From a virus, in the IMG/VR virus record IMGVR_UViG_3300036760_000364, positions 1 through 60,804 of that record: a stretch of 60,804 nt of DNA; one strand, written 5' to 3'. The translations under genes were made by a program, and so were the position numbers. Below the pieces are notes generated by a model, which saw nothing but the letters and a program-made list of their open reading frames with translations, made no database searches and was not told the DNA's origin. This document shows positions 7,038 through 14,245 of the stretch, in pieces (the first letter of the stretch is position 1; each line of letters begins with the position of its first letter).

Positions 7038-7390
7038 TTGGCTTTGCTACCTTTCGCAAAGGGGCACATCCTGTTCAACATACTTTGAGGGCGGATACAT
7101 CTGTATTTTGTTGTCATTCCCCGTTCAAGCTTCCCTTGGCGTATTGCTTCCACCTGTTTATTCCAAAACTCACACACTTCTGGATGATCTGAATTCGGTA
7201 TCGTTACCCAGCATTCTACCACATCCCCAATCTCACATATTCCTAGGGCAGCCTGCAAAGCCACAAACGTCATCCCTTTGTGCATATCCACCAGTACTTG
7301 AATCGGAATTGTCTTCTGCTCGGAAATCCGGTAATCCGTAATAACCCCGTTCAAATCACTAGCATCCGTTGGTTCAATGCGTTTTCTCAT
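7034..7390 (-). CDS. Hypothetical protein (118 aa)
   Basis: An alpha/beta protein starting MRKRIEPTDASDLNG, with Cys residues (CEIGDVVECW) but no clear metal site. Shares an ATGA junction with the next gene. No family recognised. Confidence 0.6.
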   Translation of the reverse strand: MRKRIEPTDASDLNGVITDYRISEQKTIPIQVLVDMHKGMTFVALQAALGICEIGDVVECWVTIPNSDHPEVCEFWNKQVEAIRQGKLERGMTTKYRCIRPQSMLNRMCPFAKGSKAK

Positions 7391-7418
7391 TTTTTAGTTC
7401 TCCTTTTTTTGCACATTC

Positions 7419-7880
7419 CTATCTCCATACCTTGTTAGCCAGTACTTTTTTCATTTTGCACATCCCCATCTCCACACCCTGACTGAAAAGTACTCCCAGA
7501 GTTCCATCGATTTTATCGATGTTCTTCTCAGGGATATCCAGTAGCACCCGAATGGTTTCTTTTGCATCCGCAATCAATTTCTGACGATTATCATCCAATT
7601 TCTGACGATTATCAGACGTTATGGCTTCTTTCGATTCATCCATTTCAGGCGTATTTCTTCTGGCCAGCCATGCCTCAACGCTTTCTGGGCTGCCATGACA
7701 TATCGATGGCACATTATCGTAGACATACGCACATATATCAAGAAAGTCTTGCCGATTCTCATAATCTGCCCGTCCTATTGCACCCATCAAATCATTTGAC
7801 AAAACCGCCTTGAGGAAACCTCCTGGGGAGATATGATAAGTAACATATCTGTCAAGTGCATCTTTGATATCTTCTCTCAT
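7419..7880 (-). CDS. Conserved phage protein of unknown function (153 aa)
   Basis: The N-terminal 50 residues (MREDIKDALDRYVTYHISPG, then FLKAVLSNDLMGAIGRAD) fit a small protein found in many phage early regions, typically ending near a GSPExVEAWL motif, also present here. The C-terminal extension is acidic and helical and contains a short tandem duplication (SDNRQKL/DDNRQKL). Start chosen at the conserved MREDIK. Function unknown. Confidence 0.7.
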   Translation of the reverse strand: MREDIKDALDRYVTYHISPGGFLKAVLSNDLMGAIGRADYENRQDFLDICAYVYDNVPSICHGSPESVEAWLARRNTPEMDESKEAITSDNRQKLDDNRQKLIADAKETIRVLLDIPEKNIDKIDGTLGVLFSQGVEMGMCKMKKVLANKVWR

Positions 7881-7889
7881 TTCTATCAT

Positions 7890-8165
7890 CTATTTTCCTT
7901 TTTCTTCTTTCTTTACCTTAATAAACAATATTCTCAACTCCCGTGATAGCCGTGAATGCTTACTCACGGAACTCCTCAACCAGGCATCGCTCCCTGGGCG
8001 ACACTTGCTTTTATGTCGCCAGAGGCCCTGTCCTACATATTGCCCGGCTCCCTTTATGGCCTTTCCGCAGACATAGCAACTCTGCTGACGGTGCTGACGA
8101 TTTTTTACCGATGGCAGCTTCTCTGAATCTTTATTACATCTCATTTTAGTTATTTTCTTTTCCAT
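7890..8165 (-). CDS. Zinc-finger-like basic protein (91 aa)
   Basis: Contains CYVCGKAI followed by WRHKSKC, a Cys2-His-Cys arrangement, then an Arg/Lys-rich C-terminus. The start could be 8165 or the Met at 8144. The first overlaps the interrupted gene at 8150-8329. Probably nucleic-acid binding, by charge only. Confidence 0.6.
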   Translation of the reverse strand: MEKKITKMRCNKDSEKLPSVKNRQHRQQSCYVCGKAIKGAGQYVGQGLWRHKSKCRPGSDAWLRSSVSKHSRLSRELRILFIKVKKEEKGK

Positions 8166-8329
8166 TCCACATTAATCCGATATATTTTTCCTGTTTCCGG
8201 GTCTTCGACATCAAATATCGTTGCTACCGATTCAGGATCCTGTTGGATCCTCAGTGTTTTCTCTGCCGCTTGCTGTGGAGAGTCTGCGAGGATACTTATA
8301 TCCCATTTTACTCAATATTCCACGCTCAT
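8150..8329 (-). pseudogene. Small conserved phage gene interrupted by in-frame TGA
   Basis: A GGAGGTGTTATAAA site and ATG (8329) lead into MSVEY, then TGA, then 53 further codons in the same frame ending in TAA at 8150. The downstream part (VKWDISILADSPQQAAEKTL, then RIQQDPESVATIFDV) looks fully coding and resembles small phage proteins of the pattern WDIDI-AESPEEAA-L-IQRDPES-A-VFEV. A Trp codon (TGG) in place of TGA would restore it. TGA is used as a normal stop throughout this window, so this is a point nonsense mutation, a sequencing/strain variant, or a readthrough site. Confidence 0.7.
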
Positions 8330-8363
8330 TTTATAACACCTCCATTTCCCTTCTCCTTTATCC

Positions 8364-8987
8364 TCAATGCATACCTCCGTTTGCCAGAAGTTCAATAAAG
8401 TAGAATTTTTCGACTTTCCGCAAATCGATGATTTCAGGATTGTTGACGATGAAGCGCCTCAAATCCTTTTCTTTGATAAAATAGATGTCCCCGCCCTGTT
8501 TTTCCGTGCGTCCCGTTCCTCTTTTTTCCGCCTTGAGCAATCCTTGTTTGATCTTATTCGTAACCCAGTGCGAATCCACTCCGAAAAATTCCGCTACTGT
8601 CATGGCCGACATGCCATCCATATTCTTCAGAAATCTCATCCTCTTTCTCTTTAGGTGTATTCCCGCAATGCTTCTTTGATAGCCAGCCGCACTCAATTTT
8701 TTCTTAATGACCTCCACGGACAGTTGCGCATTATGTTCCAGGATGCTTAGTTCCTTTTCATCCCATGCCGGTTCTTTTTTCAGCGGGGTATATGCGCCGA
8801 TCGCTGCGGCACGTCTGGAGATTACATGTCGCGGCACACCGAAGGCTAGAGCCGTTTTCTTGACGAGACCTTGCCGTGCGATGTTCTCCCGATAGAGTTT
8901 AAAAATAAGGGCATCCATCGCAGGAGTGAAATTTACCTTTTGTGCCTTTTGTCTCTGCTTCGCTCTTGTTTGCTCTTGCCTGTTCAC
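8364..8987 (-). CDS. Helix-turn-helix DNA-binding protein
   Basis: 207 residues. Two helical DNA-binding-like parts are visible: an N-terminal Myb/SANT-like region (FTPAMDALIFKLYRE, then a GVPRHVISRRAAAIG recognition-helix-like segment) and a central MSAMTVAEFFGVDSHWVTNK helix-turn-helix with a following winged tail (GDIYFIKEKDLRRFI). Such proteins are frequent in phage early regions and probably regulate transcription. It is one of the few candidates in the window to bind the TGACA-N5-TGTCA sites, but nothing in the sequence ties the two. Confidence 0.75.
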   Translation of the reverse strand: MNRQEQTRAKQRQKAQKVNFTPAMDALIFKLYRENIARQGLVKKTALAFGVPRHVISRRAAAIGAYTPLKKEPAWDEKELSILEHNAQLSVEVIKKKLSAAGYQRSIAGIHLKRKRMRFLKNMDGMSAMTVAEFFGVDSHWVTNKIKQGLLKAEKRGTGRTEKQGGDIYFIKEKDLRRFIVNNPEIIDLRKVEKFYFIELLANGGMH

Positions 8988-9026
8988 CCTTCACTTTCCT
9001 CCTTTACGGCCTCTTCGATATTCCCC

Positions 9027-9230
9027 TTATTCCTCACCCTCGGTAATAAAGATATCATAGACATTGTCAAAGATATCCTCGATCTCCCCACCAAACCAGC
9101 TATTTAGTGTCTTTATAGCCTCCTGACGTGTAGTGTATTTCCCGACATTTATCCAGGAGTCTTTATCCTTGTCAAATGGATTCGGTAAATCCAACCAGAA
9201 AATCTTTTTCTTCTTTATGTTCTTTTTCAT
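9027..9230 (-). CDS. Hypothetical protein (67 aa)
   Basis: A basic start (MKKNIKKKKIFWLDLP) is followed by an acidic C-terminus. The middle (SWINVGKYTTRQEAIKTL) looks like a small alpha/beta fold. GGAGG lies 11 bases before the chosen ATG. Function unknown. Confidence 0.6.
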   Translation of the reverse strand: MKKNIKKKKIFWLDLPNPFDKDKDSWINVGKYTTRQEAIKTLNSWFGGEIEDIFDNVYDIFITEGEE

Positions 9231-9286
9231 GCGCCCGTCCACCTCCTTTCTCATAATTCTATTAGATTCGACAAGCTTTCAGACTT

Positions 9287-9565
9287 CTAGCAACAACACT
9301 CCACCCTTCTTCGTCCACACATACGACAGTGCCCCATCGCAAAGTCATTCCACAATATGCACCCCGGATTCGTGCAGGAATGATAAAACAGCCCCCCGAA
9401 TTTTCCCTGATGGCACACCGGACAGGTAATCCAGTCTGTGCCTGCAGGCCGACTTTTATAGGTCTGCCAGGCCCGTTCTTTGTTTATAAGCCAATCATTA
9501 TACATTTTATATGCTTTGTTTATCGTATCTGGCATATCCGGCATTTTTAGCACCTTATCTGGCAT
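9287..9565 (-). CDS. Cysteine-rich zinc-ribbon protein (92 aa)
   Basis: Excellent site (GAAAGGAGGTAATAAAA) before the ATG. After a helical N-terminus come CPVCHQG, CTNPGC, HCRMCG and a terminal CCC: two or more zinc sites. Similar small ribbon proteins crowd this early arm. Function unknown. Confidence 0.7.
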   Translation of the reverse strand: MPDKVLKMPDMPDTINKAYKMYNDWLINKERAWQTYKSRPAGTDWITCPVCHQGKFGGLFYHSCTNPGCILWNDFAMGHCRMCGRRRVECCC

Positions 9566-9746
9566 TTTTATTACCTCCTTTCTTAAAGAGACATTTTAGG
9601 GACATTAGAGACATTTCTTTTCGTAAATCAAGCAAGTTTCGTGCCACATCCCGACAACTTTCTAAGCCTCTGATTTCATTTGCTTTTCCCCAACCACATT
9701 TTGTCAACCCACCAATTCGGGGTGACAAATCTTGTAAAGTTGACAA
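9555..9746 (-). CDS. Possible small protein (63 aa), TTG start
   Basis: An open frame beginning at a TTG within the repeated TTGTCA tract and ending over the ribosome site of the next gene. Its last 19 codons begin MSLMSLKCLFKKGG and may be the only translated part, as a short leader. Weak evidence. Confidence 0.3.
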   Translation of the reverse strand: MSTLQDLSPRIGGLTKCGWGKANEIRGLESCRDVARNLLDLRKEMSLMSLKCLFKKGGNKNAR

Positions 9747-9755
9747 TTTATGTCA
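9741..9755. promoter_or_regulatory. TGACA-N5-TGTCA palindrome, copy 1
   Basis: TGACA-ATTTA-TGTCA. Flanked within 50 bases by further TTGTCA/TGACA half-sites near 9702, 9723 and 9763. Candidate operator in the intergenic tract upstream of the 9287-9565 gene. Confidence 0.6.
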
Positions 9756-9798
9756 CTACAGTTGACAGCCTCCTTTTCCATTATTGCTATCCGAAAAT

Positions 9799-9921
9799 TC
9801 ACCTGCATATCTTCAAGGTGAGCAATGCAATCTCAATCAAGACCATTACCAATAACCAGTTAATTTCCGCAACCGGTGGTTCAACTAGCTTTTCTTCTCT
9901 CTGGAAATATAAACGCCTCAC
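9799..9921 (-). CDS. Possible tiny membrane protein, perhaps frameshifted
   Basis: A GTG-started frame of 40 codons ends in a hydrophobic helix (INWLLVMVLIEIALLTL). A second frame (ATG at 9961, starting MSLMSRLGRLWGVCEAF) ends inside it at 9881. Joining them by a one-base shift in the AGAAGAAAAG tract would give one continuous membrane protein of about 50 residues. Either two overlapping peptides or one broken gene; coding evidence is limited. Confidence 0.35.
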   Translation of the reverse strand: MRRLYFQREEKLVEPPVAEINWLLVMVLIEIALLTLKICR

Positions 9922-9975
9922 AAACGCCCCACAAACGCCCCAAACGACTCATTAATGACATCCACAACCGGGGAT

Positions 9976-10161
9976 TCAACTTAGCTCTTTTTCTATCTCT
10001 TCCTCCTTCAGTAGCTCCTGAAGCAAATCAAGCTGATAACCGTATATCCCAAACATCCCGTAGTGTATTCCCTCCTTAATAAACGATTTTTCCAAAGGTT
10101 TAGCACTTTCTAACAGCACTTTAATCGCTTCCCAAAGTGCCTTTTCATTTTTGTTCGTCAT
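9976..10161 (-). CDS. Hypothetical helical protein (61 aa)
   Basis: Strong GAAAGGAGGTATCATAAA site before the ATG. The protein is mostly helical and amphipathic (ALWEAIKVLLESAKPLEKS), ending in an acidic tail. It is the first gene downstream of the palindrome-rich 10.2-10.7 kb tract. Function unknown. Confidence 0.65.
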   Translation of the reverse strand: MTNKNEKALWEAIKVLLESAKPLEKSFIKEGIHYGMFGIYGYQLDLLQELLKEEEIEKELS

Positions 10162-10246
10162 TTTATGATACCTCCTTTCTCAGTTATTTTAGGAAACCGA
10201 TAAGCTATCCCACTTCCCTTCATGAAGTCATTAAGCATCTGCTAAA

Positions 10247-10261
10247 TGACAAAATTTGTCA
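10247..10261. promoter_or_regulatory. TGACA-N5-TGTCA palindrome, copy 2
   Basis: TGACA-AAATT-TGTCA; the symmetry extends one more base on each side (ATGACAAAATTTGTCAT). Candidate operator. Confidence 0.65.
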
Positions 10262-10284
10262 TCTACCTCAACAAGCTCCCTGAC

Positions 10285-10299
10285 TGACATTTTTTGTCA
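10285..10299. promoter_or_regulatory. TGACA-N5-TGTCA palindrome, copy 3
   Basis: TGACA-TTTTT-TGTCA; symmetry extends to GACTGACA...TGTCAGTC (10282-10302). It lies 38 bases centre to centre from copy 2. Candidate operator, or a hairpin in RNA. Confidence 0.65.
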
Positions 10300-10307
10300 G
10301 TCCTGTC

Positions 10308-10320
10308 GGGCAAAATGCCC
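10308..10320. repeat. GGGCA-AAA-TGCCC palindrome
   Basis: Perfect 5-base arms with a three-base centre, directly after operator-like copy 3. Part of the palindrome cluster. Confidence 0.5.
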
Positions 10321-10327
10321 TGTCTAA

Positions 10328-10344
10328 TTGAAAATGATTTTCAA
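10328..10344. repeat. TTGAAAAT-G-ATTTTCAA palindrome
   Basis: Perfect 17-base palindrome with one central base, resembling Fur-box or repressor-site style symmetry, but no regulator can be named. Confidence 0.55.
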
Positions 10345-10380
10345 AAGGCCCAAAAACAATTTTGAAATTTTCTCTTATAA

Positions 10381-10430
10381 ATCAATAGTAACAGTAGGTT
10401 TTTGGAGCTCTCGAAAAATGGGTATTGTTA
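10381..10430. repeat. Left arm of 50-base inverted repeat
   Basis: This segment is the reverse complement of 10663-10712 at about 40 of 50 positions. The outer part (atcaatagtaacagtagg) and inner part (aaaaatgggtattgtta) are the best conserved. Confidence 0.8.
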
Positions 10431-10565
10431 AATATCAAAGACTTCGGGGCGTTGAAAAGGGCCCCTATCATCCCCTTATATCCTACCCTATCCTACCCCT
10501 ATTATACTTAATATATATTTTTATATAATATATATATAAAAGGCTATCTAAGCCATTCTCCAGGA

Positions 10566-10585
10566 GTGTGGTAAATTTACCACAC
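10566..10585. repeat. GTGTGGTAAA-TTTACCACAC palindrome
   Basis: A perfect 20-base palindrome located near the centre of the inverted-repeat-enclosed tract; candidate protein-binding site. Confidence 0.7.
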
Positions 10586-10662
10586 CTCCATATTCCCCAA
10601 ATGAGGAACATTTACAGGGGGAGGGGGGGGACCCTCTTTGACGCCTGTAACTTATTGATTTA

Positions 10663-10712
10663 TAACAATACCCATTTTTTGAACCTCTCAAATTCCTACT
10701 GTTACCATTGAT
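10663..10712. repeat. Right arm of 50-base inverted repeat
   Basis: Partner of 10381-10430; together the arms enclose 232 bases that include AT-rich sequence, a G-run and a 20-base palindrome. Confidence 0.8.
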
Positions 10713-10735
10713 ATTAAACAAAAAATTTCCTTTTC

Positions 10736-11095
10736 TTAAAGATTTACTTTAACTTTTCCAGCCTCTATGAAAGCATTTGCTAAAGACGCATGGGGATTTT
10801 TAATCTGCCAGCGTAAACGAGGGATGCCTAGAAGGTCTCCAATTTCTCCTCCAGGACAAAACGCCCGAACCGCATTCCCATCAATCTCATTTACAAAAGA
10901 CAGATTTCCCACCGCCCCAATCATTAGAACCGCTCCACACCGACGGCATCTCGAAATGGTTTTGTATACCCAGCGCCCACGTGCACCTACTTTTTTCTTA
11001 TGCCACCTGAAACGAGTCATAACATGCCCTCGTGCTCGACATACGGCGAGCGCCATGTGTTGCAAATTAACAACATCTTTCTTACTCTTATTCAT
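10736..11095 (-). CDS. Zinc-knuckle protein (119 aa)
   Basis: Arg-rich N-terminal half (CRARGHVMTRFRWHKKK) leads to SRCRRCGAVLMI, one CxxC knuckle, then an alpha/beta part. The ARGH...C-RCG layout recurs in small phage proteins that I recognise only by pattern. First gene upstream of the palindrome tract. Function unknown. Confidence 0.65.
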   Translation of the reverse strand: MNKSKKDVVNLQHMALAVCRARGHVMTRFRWHKKKVGARGRWVYKTISRCRRCGAVLMIGAVGNLSFVNEIDGNAVRAFCPGGEIGDLLGIPRLRWQIKNPHASLANAFIEAGKVKVNL

Positions 11096-11098
11096 ACG

Positions 11099-11488
11099 TT
11101 ACGTTCTGTCGTTATGTTCTGTAGCCATGGCGATAGCCTTACCAAAGGCCCTTTCTGCCGCATCCAGGAGATGGTCAAATGACCGTCTGAGAGGCGCATC
11201 CAGGGTCTCCACGGCCCTTTTAAGTTCCTGGAGAGCATAATATAACTCAAAAGTAACACTGGTTGGGTGTACAGGATACAATTGCCCCTCAACCTCCTTT
11301 CCAGTTTCAATTCTAACCCCTGCTAGACTGGTCTCTCCTCCACAATCATCACAGGTTGCATTGTAGTAGACCTCTCCTAACTCCCACTGTTGTTTCTCCA
11401 CATTCCATATTGCGTCGGCATCCCGACGCACATGCTCCCCTCCACATGCTCTGCAAACTACCCTGATTCCCCGTTTCTCCTTTGTCAT
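11099..11488 (-). CDS. Zinc-ribbon protein (129 aa)
   Basis: Starts MTKEKRGIRVVCRACGGEHV with a GAAGGAGGTTTACG site. It has CRACGG and later CDDCGG separated by a beta-rich segment (DADAIWNVEKQQWELGEVYY), a pattern common in phage ribbon proteins, followed by a helical C-terminal domain. An overlapping frame 11092-11310 is a shadow. Function unknown. Confidence 0.7.
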   Translation of the reverse strand: MTKEKRGIRVVCRACGGEHVRRDADAIWNVEKQQWELGEVYYNATCDDCGGETSLAGVRIETGKEVEGQLYPVHPTSVTFELYYALQELKRAVETLDAPLRRSFDHLLDAAERAFGKAIAMATEHNDRT

Positions 11489-11525
11489 CGTAAACCTCCT
11501 TCTCTCTGTTAAAATTCCTAGTTTC

Positions 11526-11873
11526 TTACCAACCACTCTGTCTATGAAAAAAAGTCCTGTCTGTTTTCTCGGAGTCTTTTCCCAGACATAGCCACTCCCT
11601 GACCCATTGTATTTTCTTTATTGCCTCCTGGATATTGTCCCCCGCATATCCAGATTTATATCCGTAGCCCCTCATTTTTCTGGTTATATCGTTTTCCGCA
11701 TCATACAATGATAACCACATCTTGTGCTCTGCCTCTGTCCCAAAATTATCGCCGTGATAATGTTTCCGTAATCCTCTCATATATCCGATCCAATAATCCT
11801 GTTCGTCGGATTTAGAGAGACTACAAAATAAATCGGCGGATGTCAAATTAGATTTGAATTCTTCTTGTGTCAT
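11526..11873 (-). CDS. Hypothetical helical protein (115 aa)
   Basis: Aromatic-rich helical protein (DYWIGYMRGLRKHYHGD) with an AAGGAGGACATAACG site. No motif recognised. Lies in the early arm between ribbon proteins and a P-loop protein. Confidence 0.65.
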   Translation of the reverse strand: MTQEEFKSNLTSADLFCSLSKSDEQDYWIGYMRGLRKHYHGDNFGTEAEHKMWLSLYDAENDITRKMRGYGYKSGYAGDNIQEAIKKIQWVREWLCLGKDSEKTDRTFFHRQSGW

Positions 11874-11904
11874 CGTTATGTCCTCCTTGTTATATCGATT
11901 AGTT

Positions 11905-12225
11905 TCATCTTAATTTTCTTTTCGTGGGGTTGGGTTTTTCTTCCGGCAAATTTAAACTTATACCTCCCAACTCACAACAACACCCAATTTGTTCACTGAT
12001 AAAATAATCTGCATTATCCATAAATACTTTTCTTCTCTCTTTACCCATAAGACAACCTGGTAAACTATGCCAGGAAAATATCTTATCTCTTAAATCAGGG
12101 TATAAATTTATTAACCTTACCCTTTCAGTTTCATTATGAACAAGCAAATACCCTTTAAACTTCTTAACCTCCTTTATAATCTCCGTAGTTTTGCCTCCAC
12201 CTCTTGCTGTTATAATATATTTCAT
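11905..12225 (-). CDS. Small P-loop protein
   Basis: 106 residues from MKYIITARGGGKTTEII. GGGKTT at the very N-terminus is a Walker A loop preceded by a beta strand, and SWHSLPGCLMG could follow a second strand. The protein is far shorter than a full NTPase domain, so it is either a minimal or a truncated ATP/GTP-binding protein. Upstream Met at 12252 is possible. Function unknown. Confidence 0.55.
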   Translation of the reverse strand: MKYIITARGGGKTTEIIKEVKKFKGYLLVHNETERVRLINLYPDLRDKIFSWHSLPGCLMGKERRKVFMDNADYFISEQIGCCCELGGISLNLPEEKPNPTKRKLR

Positions 12226-12337
12226 TTTATCCTCTTTCTCTTCTTTTTTCATTTTTTCCTTCCCTTGCGCTGCTGCAGGTTGCGCCTGGTCAAGAGACTG
12301 TCCCCAATTTTTACCCTACCGGGGAAGCGGCTTTTGC

Positions 12338-12360
12338 GGGAGGCGAAGCCTCCCTTTTTT
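12338..12360 (+). terminator. Intrinsic terminator reading on the plus strand
   Basis: GGGAGGC-GAA-GCCTCCC forms a seven-base-pair stem with a three-base loop, followed at once by TTTTTT on the plus strand. All neighbouring genes are on the minus strand, where no T-run follows, so the signal would stop antisense transcription entering the early arm. Confidence 0.7.
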
Positions 12361-12383
12361 CAATACTACCTCCTTTTAGTTCT

Positions 12384-12587
12384 TTAAATTAAGCTACCTT
12401 TAAACCTTGCAGACATCCCTATTATGCCCGTATAATCACCCAACTTGTAGTTAGGAATATATAACCTCTCTATTATCCCGTTGTCATATTTCCGGTAGGA
12501 CAGGTTTTTATATCGCTTTTTTGCAAATTTCACAAACTTATCCGTTGGGCTGTACACTTCAAGCCCCTTGTATCCTTTATTCATCAT
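12384..12587 (-). CDS. Hypothetical basic protein (67 aa)
   Basis: ATG preceded by GGAGGGTGAAA. Tyr/Lys-rich (FAKKRYKNLSYRKYDNG) followed by beta segments. No family recognised. Interval 12226-12383 upstream of its end holds only the plus-strand terminator. Confidence 0.6.
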   Translation of the reverse strand: MMNKGYKGLEVYSPTDKFVKFAKKRYKNLSYRKYDNGIIERLYIPNYKLGDYTGIIGMSARFKGSLI

Positions 12588-12597
12588 TTTCACCCTC

Positions 12598-12825
12598 CTA
12601 TAAAAAATACCACTGCCCGTGTAGTTTAACCAATGAGCCTACAGCTGTTTTAATAGCTGTAACACCTATTTTATCTGCCTGATTACAGGCATCGTCAACA
12701 TCATCACCTCTATAGAGAGGACACAACGGTTTCCTATCCGATAAAGAAAACCGTCTGTACAGAGTTGTCTTTGGTATTGGACTTGTATCTATTGCAATTT
12801 TCTCGGATTTCTGTGTCTGTGTCAT
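12598..12825 (-). CDS. Hypothetical protein (75 aa)
   Basis: AAGGAGGAGAATAAA before the ATG. Alternating charged and beta segments ending LVKLHGQWYFL. No family recognised. Confidence 0.6.
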   Translation of the reverse strand: MTQTQKSEKIAIDTSPIPKTTLYRRFSLSDRKPLCPLYRGDDVDDACNQADKIGVTAIKTAVGSLVKLHGQWYFL

Positions 12826-12861
12826 TTTATTCTCCTCCTTGTTATACCGATTAGTTTCATC

Positions 12862-13110
12862 TTAGTTTTCCTGTTGTGGGGTTGGGTTTTTCTGTGGCAA
12901 AATTAAATGTTCTAATCTTTTAACAGCTTCTTTTGTTATAGCGTCATTAAATTTTCTACAATTTTTTTCGTGTAGTCCGGTAGCCAATTTACCGCAAAGA
13001 CAAAACACCTTGTTCTTTTCAGAAAACTCATTCTCTACTTCGTGGCGAGTATTAAGCCAATCGGAAAAGTATTTACTTTGTATATACTCTAATTTCTTGG
13101 TTAGCTTCAT
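12862..13110 (-). CDS. Hypothetical Cys-His protein (82 aa)
   Basis: Start at MKLTKKLEYIQSKYF with GAAAGGTGGAAAA. Contains FCLCG and HEKNC, a possible Cys3His metal site, within a helical protein. Function unknown. Confidence 0.6.
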   Translation of the reverse strand: MKLTKKLEYIQSKYFSDWLNTRHEVENEFSEKNKVFCLCGKLATGLHEKNCRKFNDAITKEAVKRLEHLILPQKNPTPQQEN

Positions 13111-13124
13111 TTTTCCACCTTTCA

Positions 13125-13223
13125 TTATGACCACCTGTTAATTCCCCGTCGTGTATTGCATTTATTACAGCGGAATGACTCTGCCGTCCGTGCGTTTGAT
13201 TGAAAATCACGTTGTGCTACCAT
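13125..13223 (-). CDS. Tiny CxxC peptide (32 aa)
   Basis: MVAQRDFQSNARTAES then CNKCNTRRG. A TGGAGGAAGCT site precedes the ATG, and the reading frame ends over the start of the next gene. A single CxxC knuckle with Arg residues suggests a minimal nucleic-acid-binding peptide, by composition only. Confidence 0.5.
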   Translation of the reverse strand: MVAQRDFQSNARTAESFRCNKCNTRRGINRWS

Positions 13224-13269
13224 AGCTTCCTCCATTTCTTGAACTCAAAAACAACCTGTTTCTGAAAAA

Positions 13270-13308
13270 TAAAAAAGGCCCGATCTTCCGAAAGGAAGAA
13301 AGGGCCTT
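13270..13308 (-). terminator. Intrinsic terminator
   Basis: On the minus strand an AAGGCCC/GGGCCTT outer stem and a TCTTCC/GGAAGA inner stem enclose a small loop and are followed by TTTTTTATTTTT. It closes the 13360-14406 group, so genes further left need read-through, antitermination or their own promoter. Confidence 0.8.
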
Positions 13309-13359
13309 GACTCCATCTCAGCCTATGTGGGCATCTCGCCCGTTTATGATCAGGACGCT

Positions 13360-13854
13360 TTAAACGTCAGCGTCCTTGAAAAGCTCCTGCCGTGCTGTGG
13401 CCAGGGCTTTTTCCCATTCCTCTGAAATAGAGGAATGTTTTGAGGGTTTAAGGATCGTTATTAGATCCTTATCACTTCCATCTTGATACGAGCAATACGC
13501 ATACTCATACCTTACGAGGAAGTCAAACGGCTCTTCCTCAACCAGAACAGACAGAAACGTCTGTCCCTCTGTTCGGGTCGCCTTATCGTAGGCGTAACCC
13601 GTAGAATGGTCAAGTGACGGAATCAGTGTAATTTCTGCCACCTGTCCGTTGCGAACTGCAAACAGCCGCTCTTCCCGGCTGTCGCTCCCAGCCGAGGACT
13701 CGTACGATTCCCGAACCGGCACGTCAGATAAAAATGCCGCATCCATCCGGGCAACCGTTATCTGTCCGCTTTTCCAGTCCCATTTTGTGGCCTCTGCAAT
13801 GGCCTGCAAAAATGGAAACTCTTCAAACAGCACTACTACTTTTTCTCTTCTCAT
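13360..13854 (-). CDS. Hypothetical protein (164 aa)
   Basis: Acidic alpha/beta protein beginning MRREKVVVLFEEFPFLQ, with a helical C-terminus. More GC-rich third positions than the neighbouring ribbons. It sits between the divergent control region and a terminator, so it is probably among the first proteins made. Function unknown; an inhibitor of a host process would fit position, but nothing in the sequence shows that. Confidence 0.65.
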   Translation of the reverse strand: MRREKVVVLFEEFPFLQAIAEATKWDWKSGQITVARMDAAFLSDVPVRESYESSAGSDSREERLFAVRNGQVAEITLIPSLDHSTGYAYDKATRTEGQTFLSVLVEEEPFDFLVRYEYAYCSYQDGSDKDLITILKPSKHSSISEEWEKALATARQELFKDADV

Positions 13855-13972
13855 TGTTTTCCTCCTTCAACGGCTTCTCGCCTCAGCCGCCTGCCTTGTG
13901 GGTCAGGGCTTATGCTTAATTCTAATTATCCCTCCATTTGCCCTCGCAAAGGAGCGGTTCAGTGCCTAATAG

Positions 13973-14245
13973 CTAGGACAGGAATATCTCGACAATTTTG
14001 TTAAGAAATTGTTTATCTTTACGGAGACAATCCTTTATCCGTCCTCTGAGGAGGATTATGCCCTCCTCGTCCACAGGGTAACAGTATTGCCCCATACAAC
14101 AGTCGGAACACCCTCCCCACTCACGGGGTTCGAGTGCCCCGCAGAGAAAGAACCTGGAACACCCGCCCTGGGCATCTCTTACTGACAGAACTATCCATAG
14201 TAATCTCTGATGCAGATACCGAAAGTACAGTATCCGCACTCCCAC
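13973..14245 (-). CDS. Possible cysteine-rich protein
   Basis: The C-terminal half (GGCSDCCMGQYCYPVDEEG) looks coding. The N-terminal half overlaps the end of the next gene upstream and may not be translated, as no ribosome site is seen at the GTG (14245). The real start is uncertain. Confidence 0.4.
   Translation of the reverse strand: MGVRILYFRYLHQRLLWIVLSVRDAQGGCSRFFLCGALEPREWGGCSDCCMGQYCYPVDEEGIILLRGRIKDCLRKDKQFLNKIVEIFLS

Larger units (their letters stand above)
10162..10735. other. Gene-free palindrome-rich tract; candidate origin or control element
   Basis: No credible gene in 574 bases. It contains two TGACA-N5-TGTCA palindromes, three other perfect palindromes, an AT-only stretch (about 10500-10540), a run of 8 G at 10623-10630, and a pair of 50-base inverted arms enclosing 232 bases. 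This arrangement is typical of replication origins or of large regulatory structures. All flanking genes point the same way, so it is not simply a divergent promoter. Confidence 0.55.

Noticed and set aside
9840-9975. Lysogeny module (integrase/repressor/att site)
   Set aside because: No recombinase or CI-type repressor was found in the window; palindromes alone do not support lysogeny.
11092-11310. 72-codon minus frame overlapping the zinc-ribbon gene
   Set aside because: Shadow of 11099-11488, which has paired CxxC motifs and a strong ribosome site.
14100-14160. tRNA-like T-loop sequence GGTTCGAGT
   Set aside because: No D-arm, anticodon stem or acceptor stem can be folded around it, and the stretch lies in a coding-like region.
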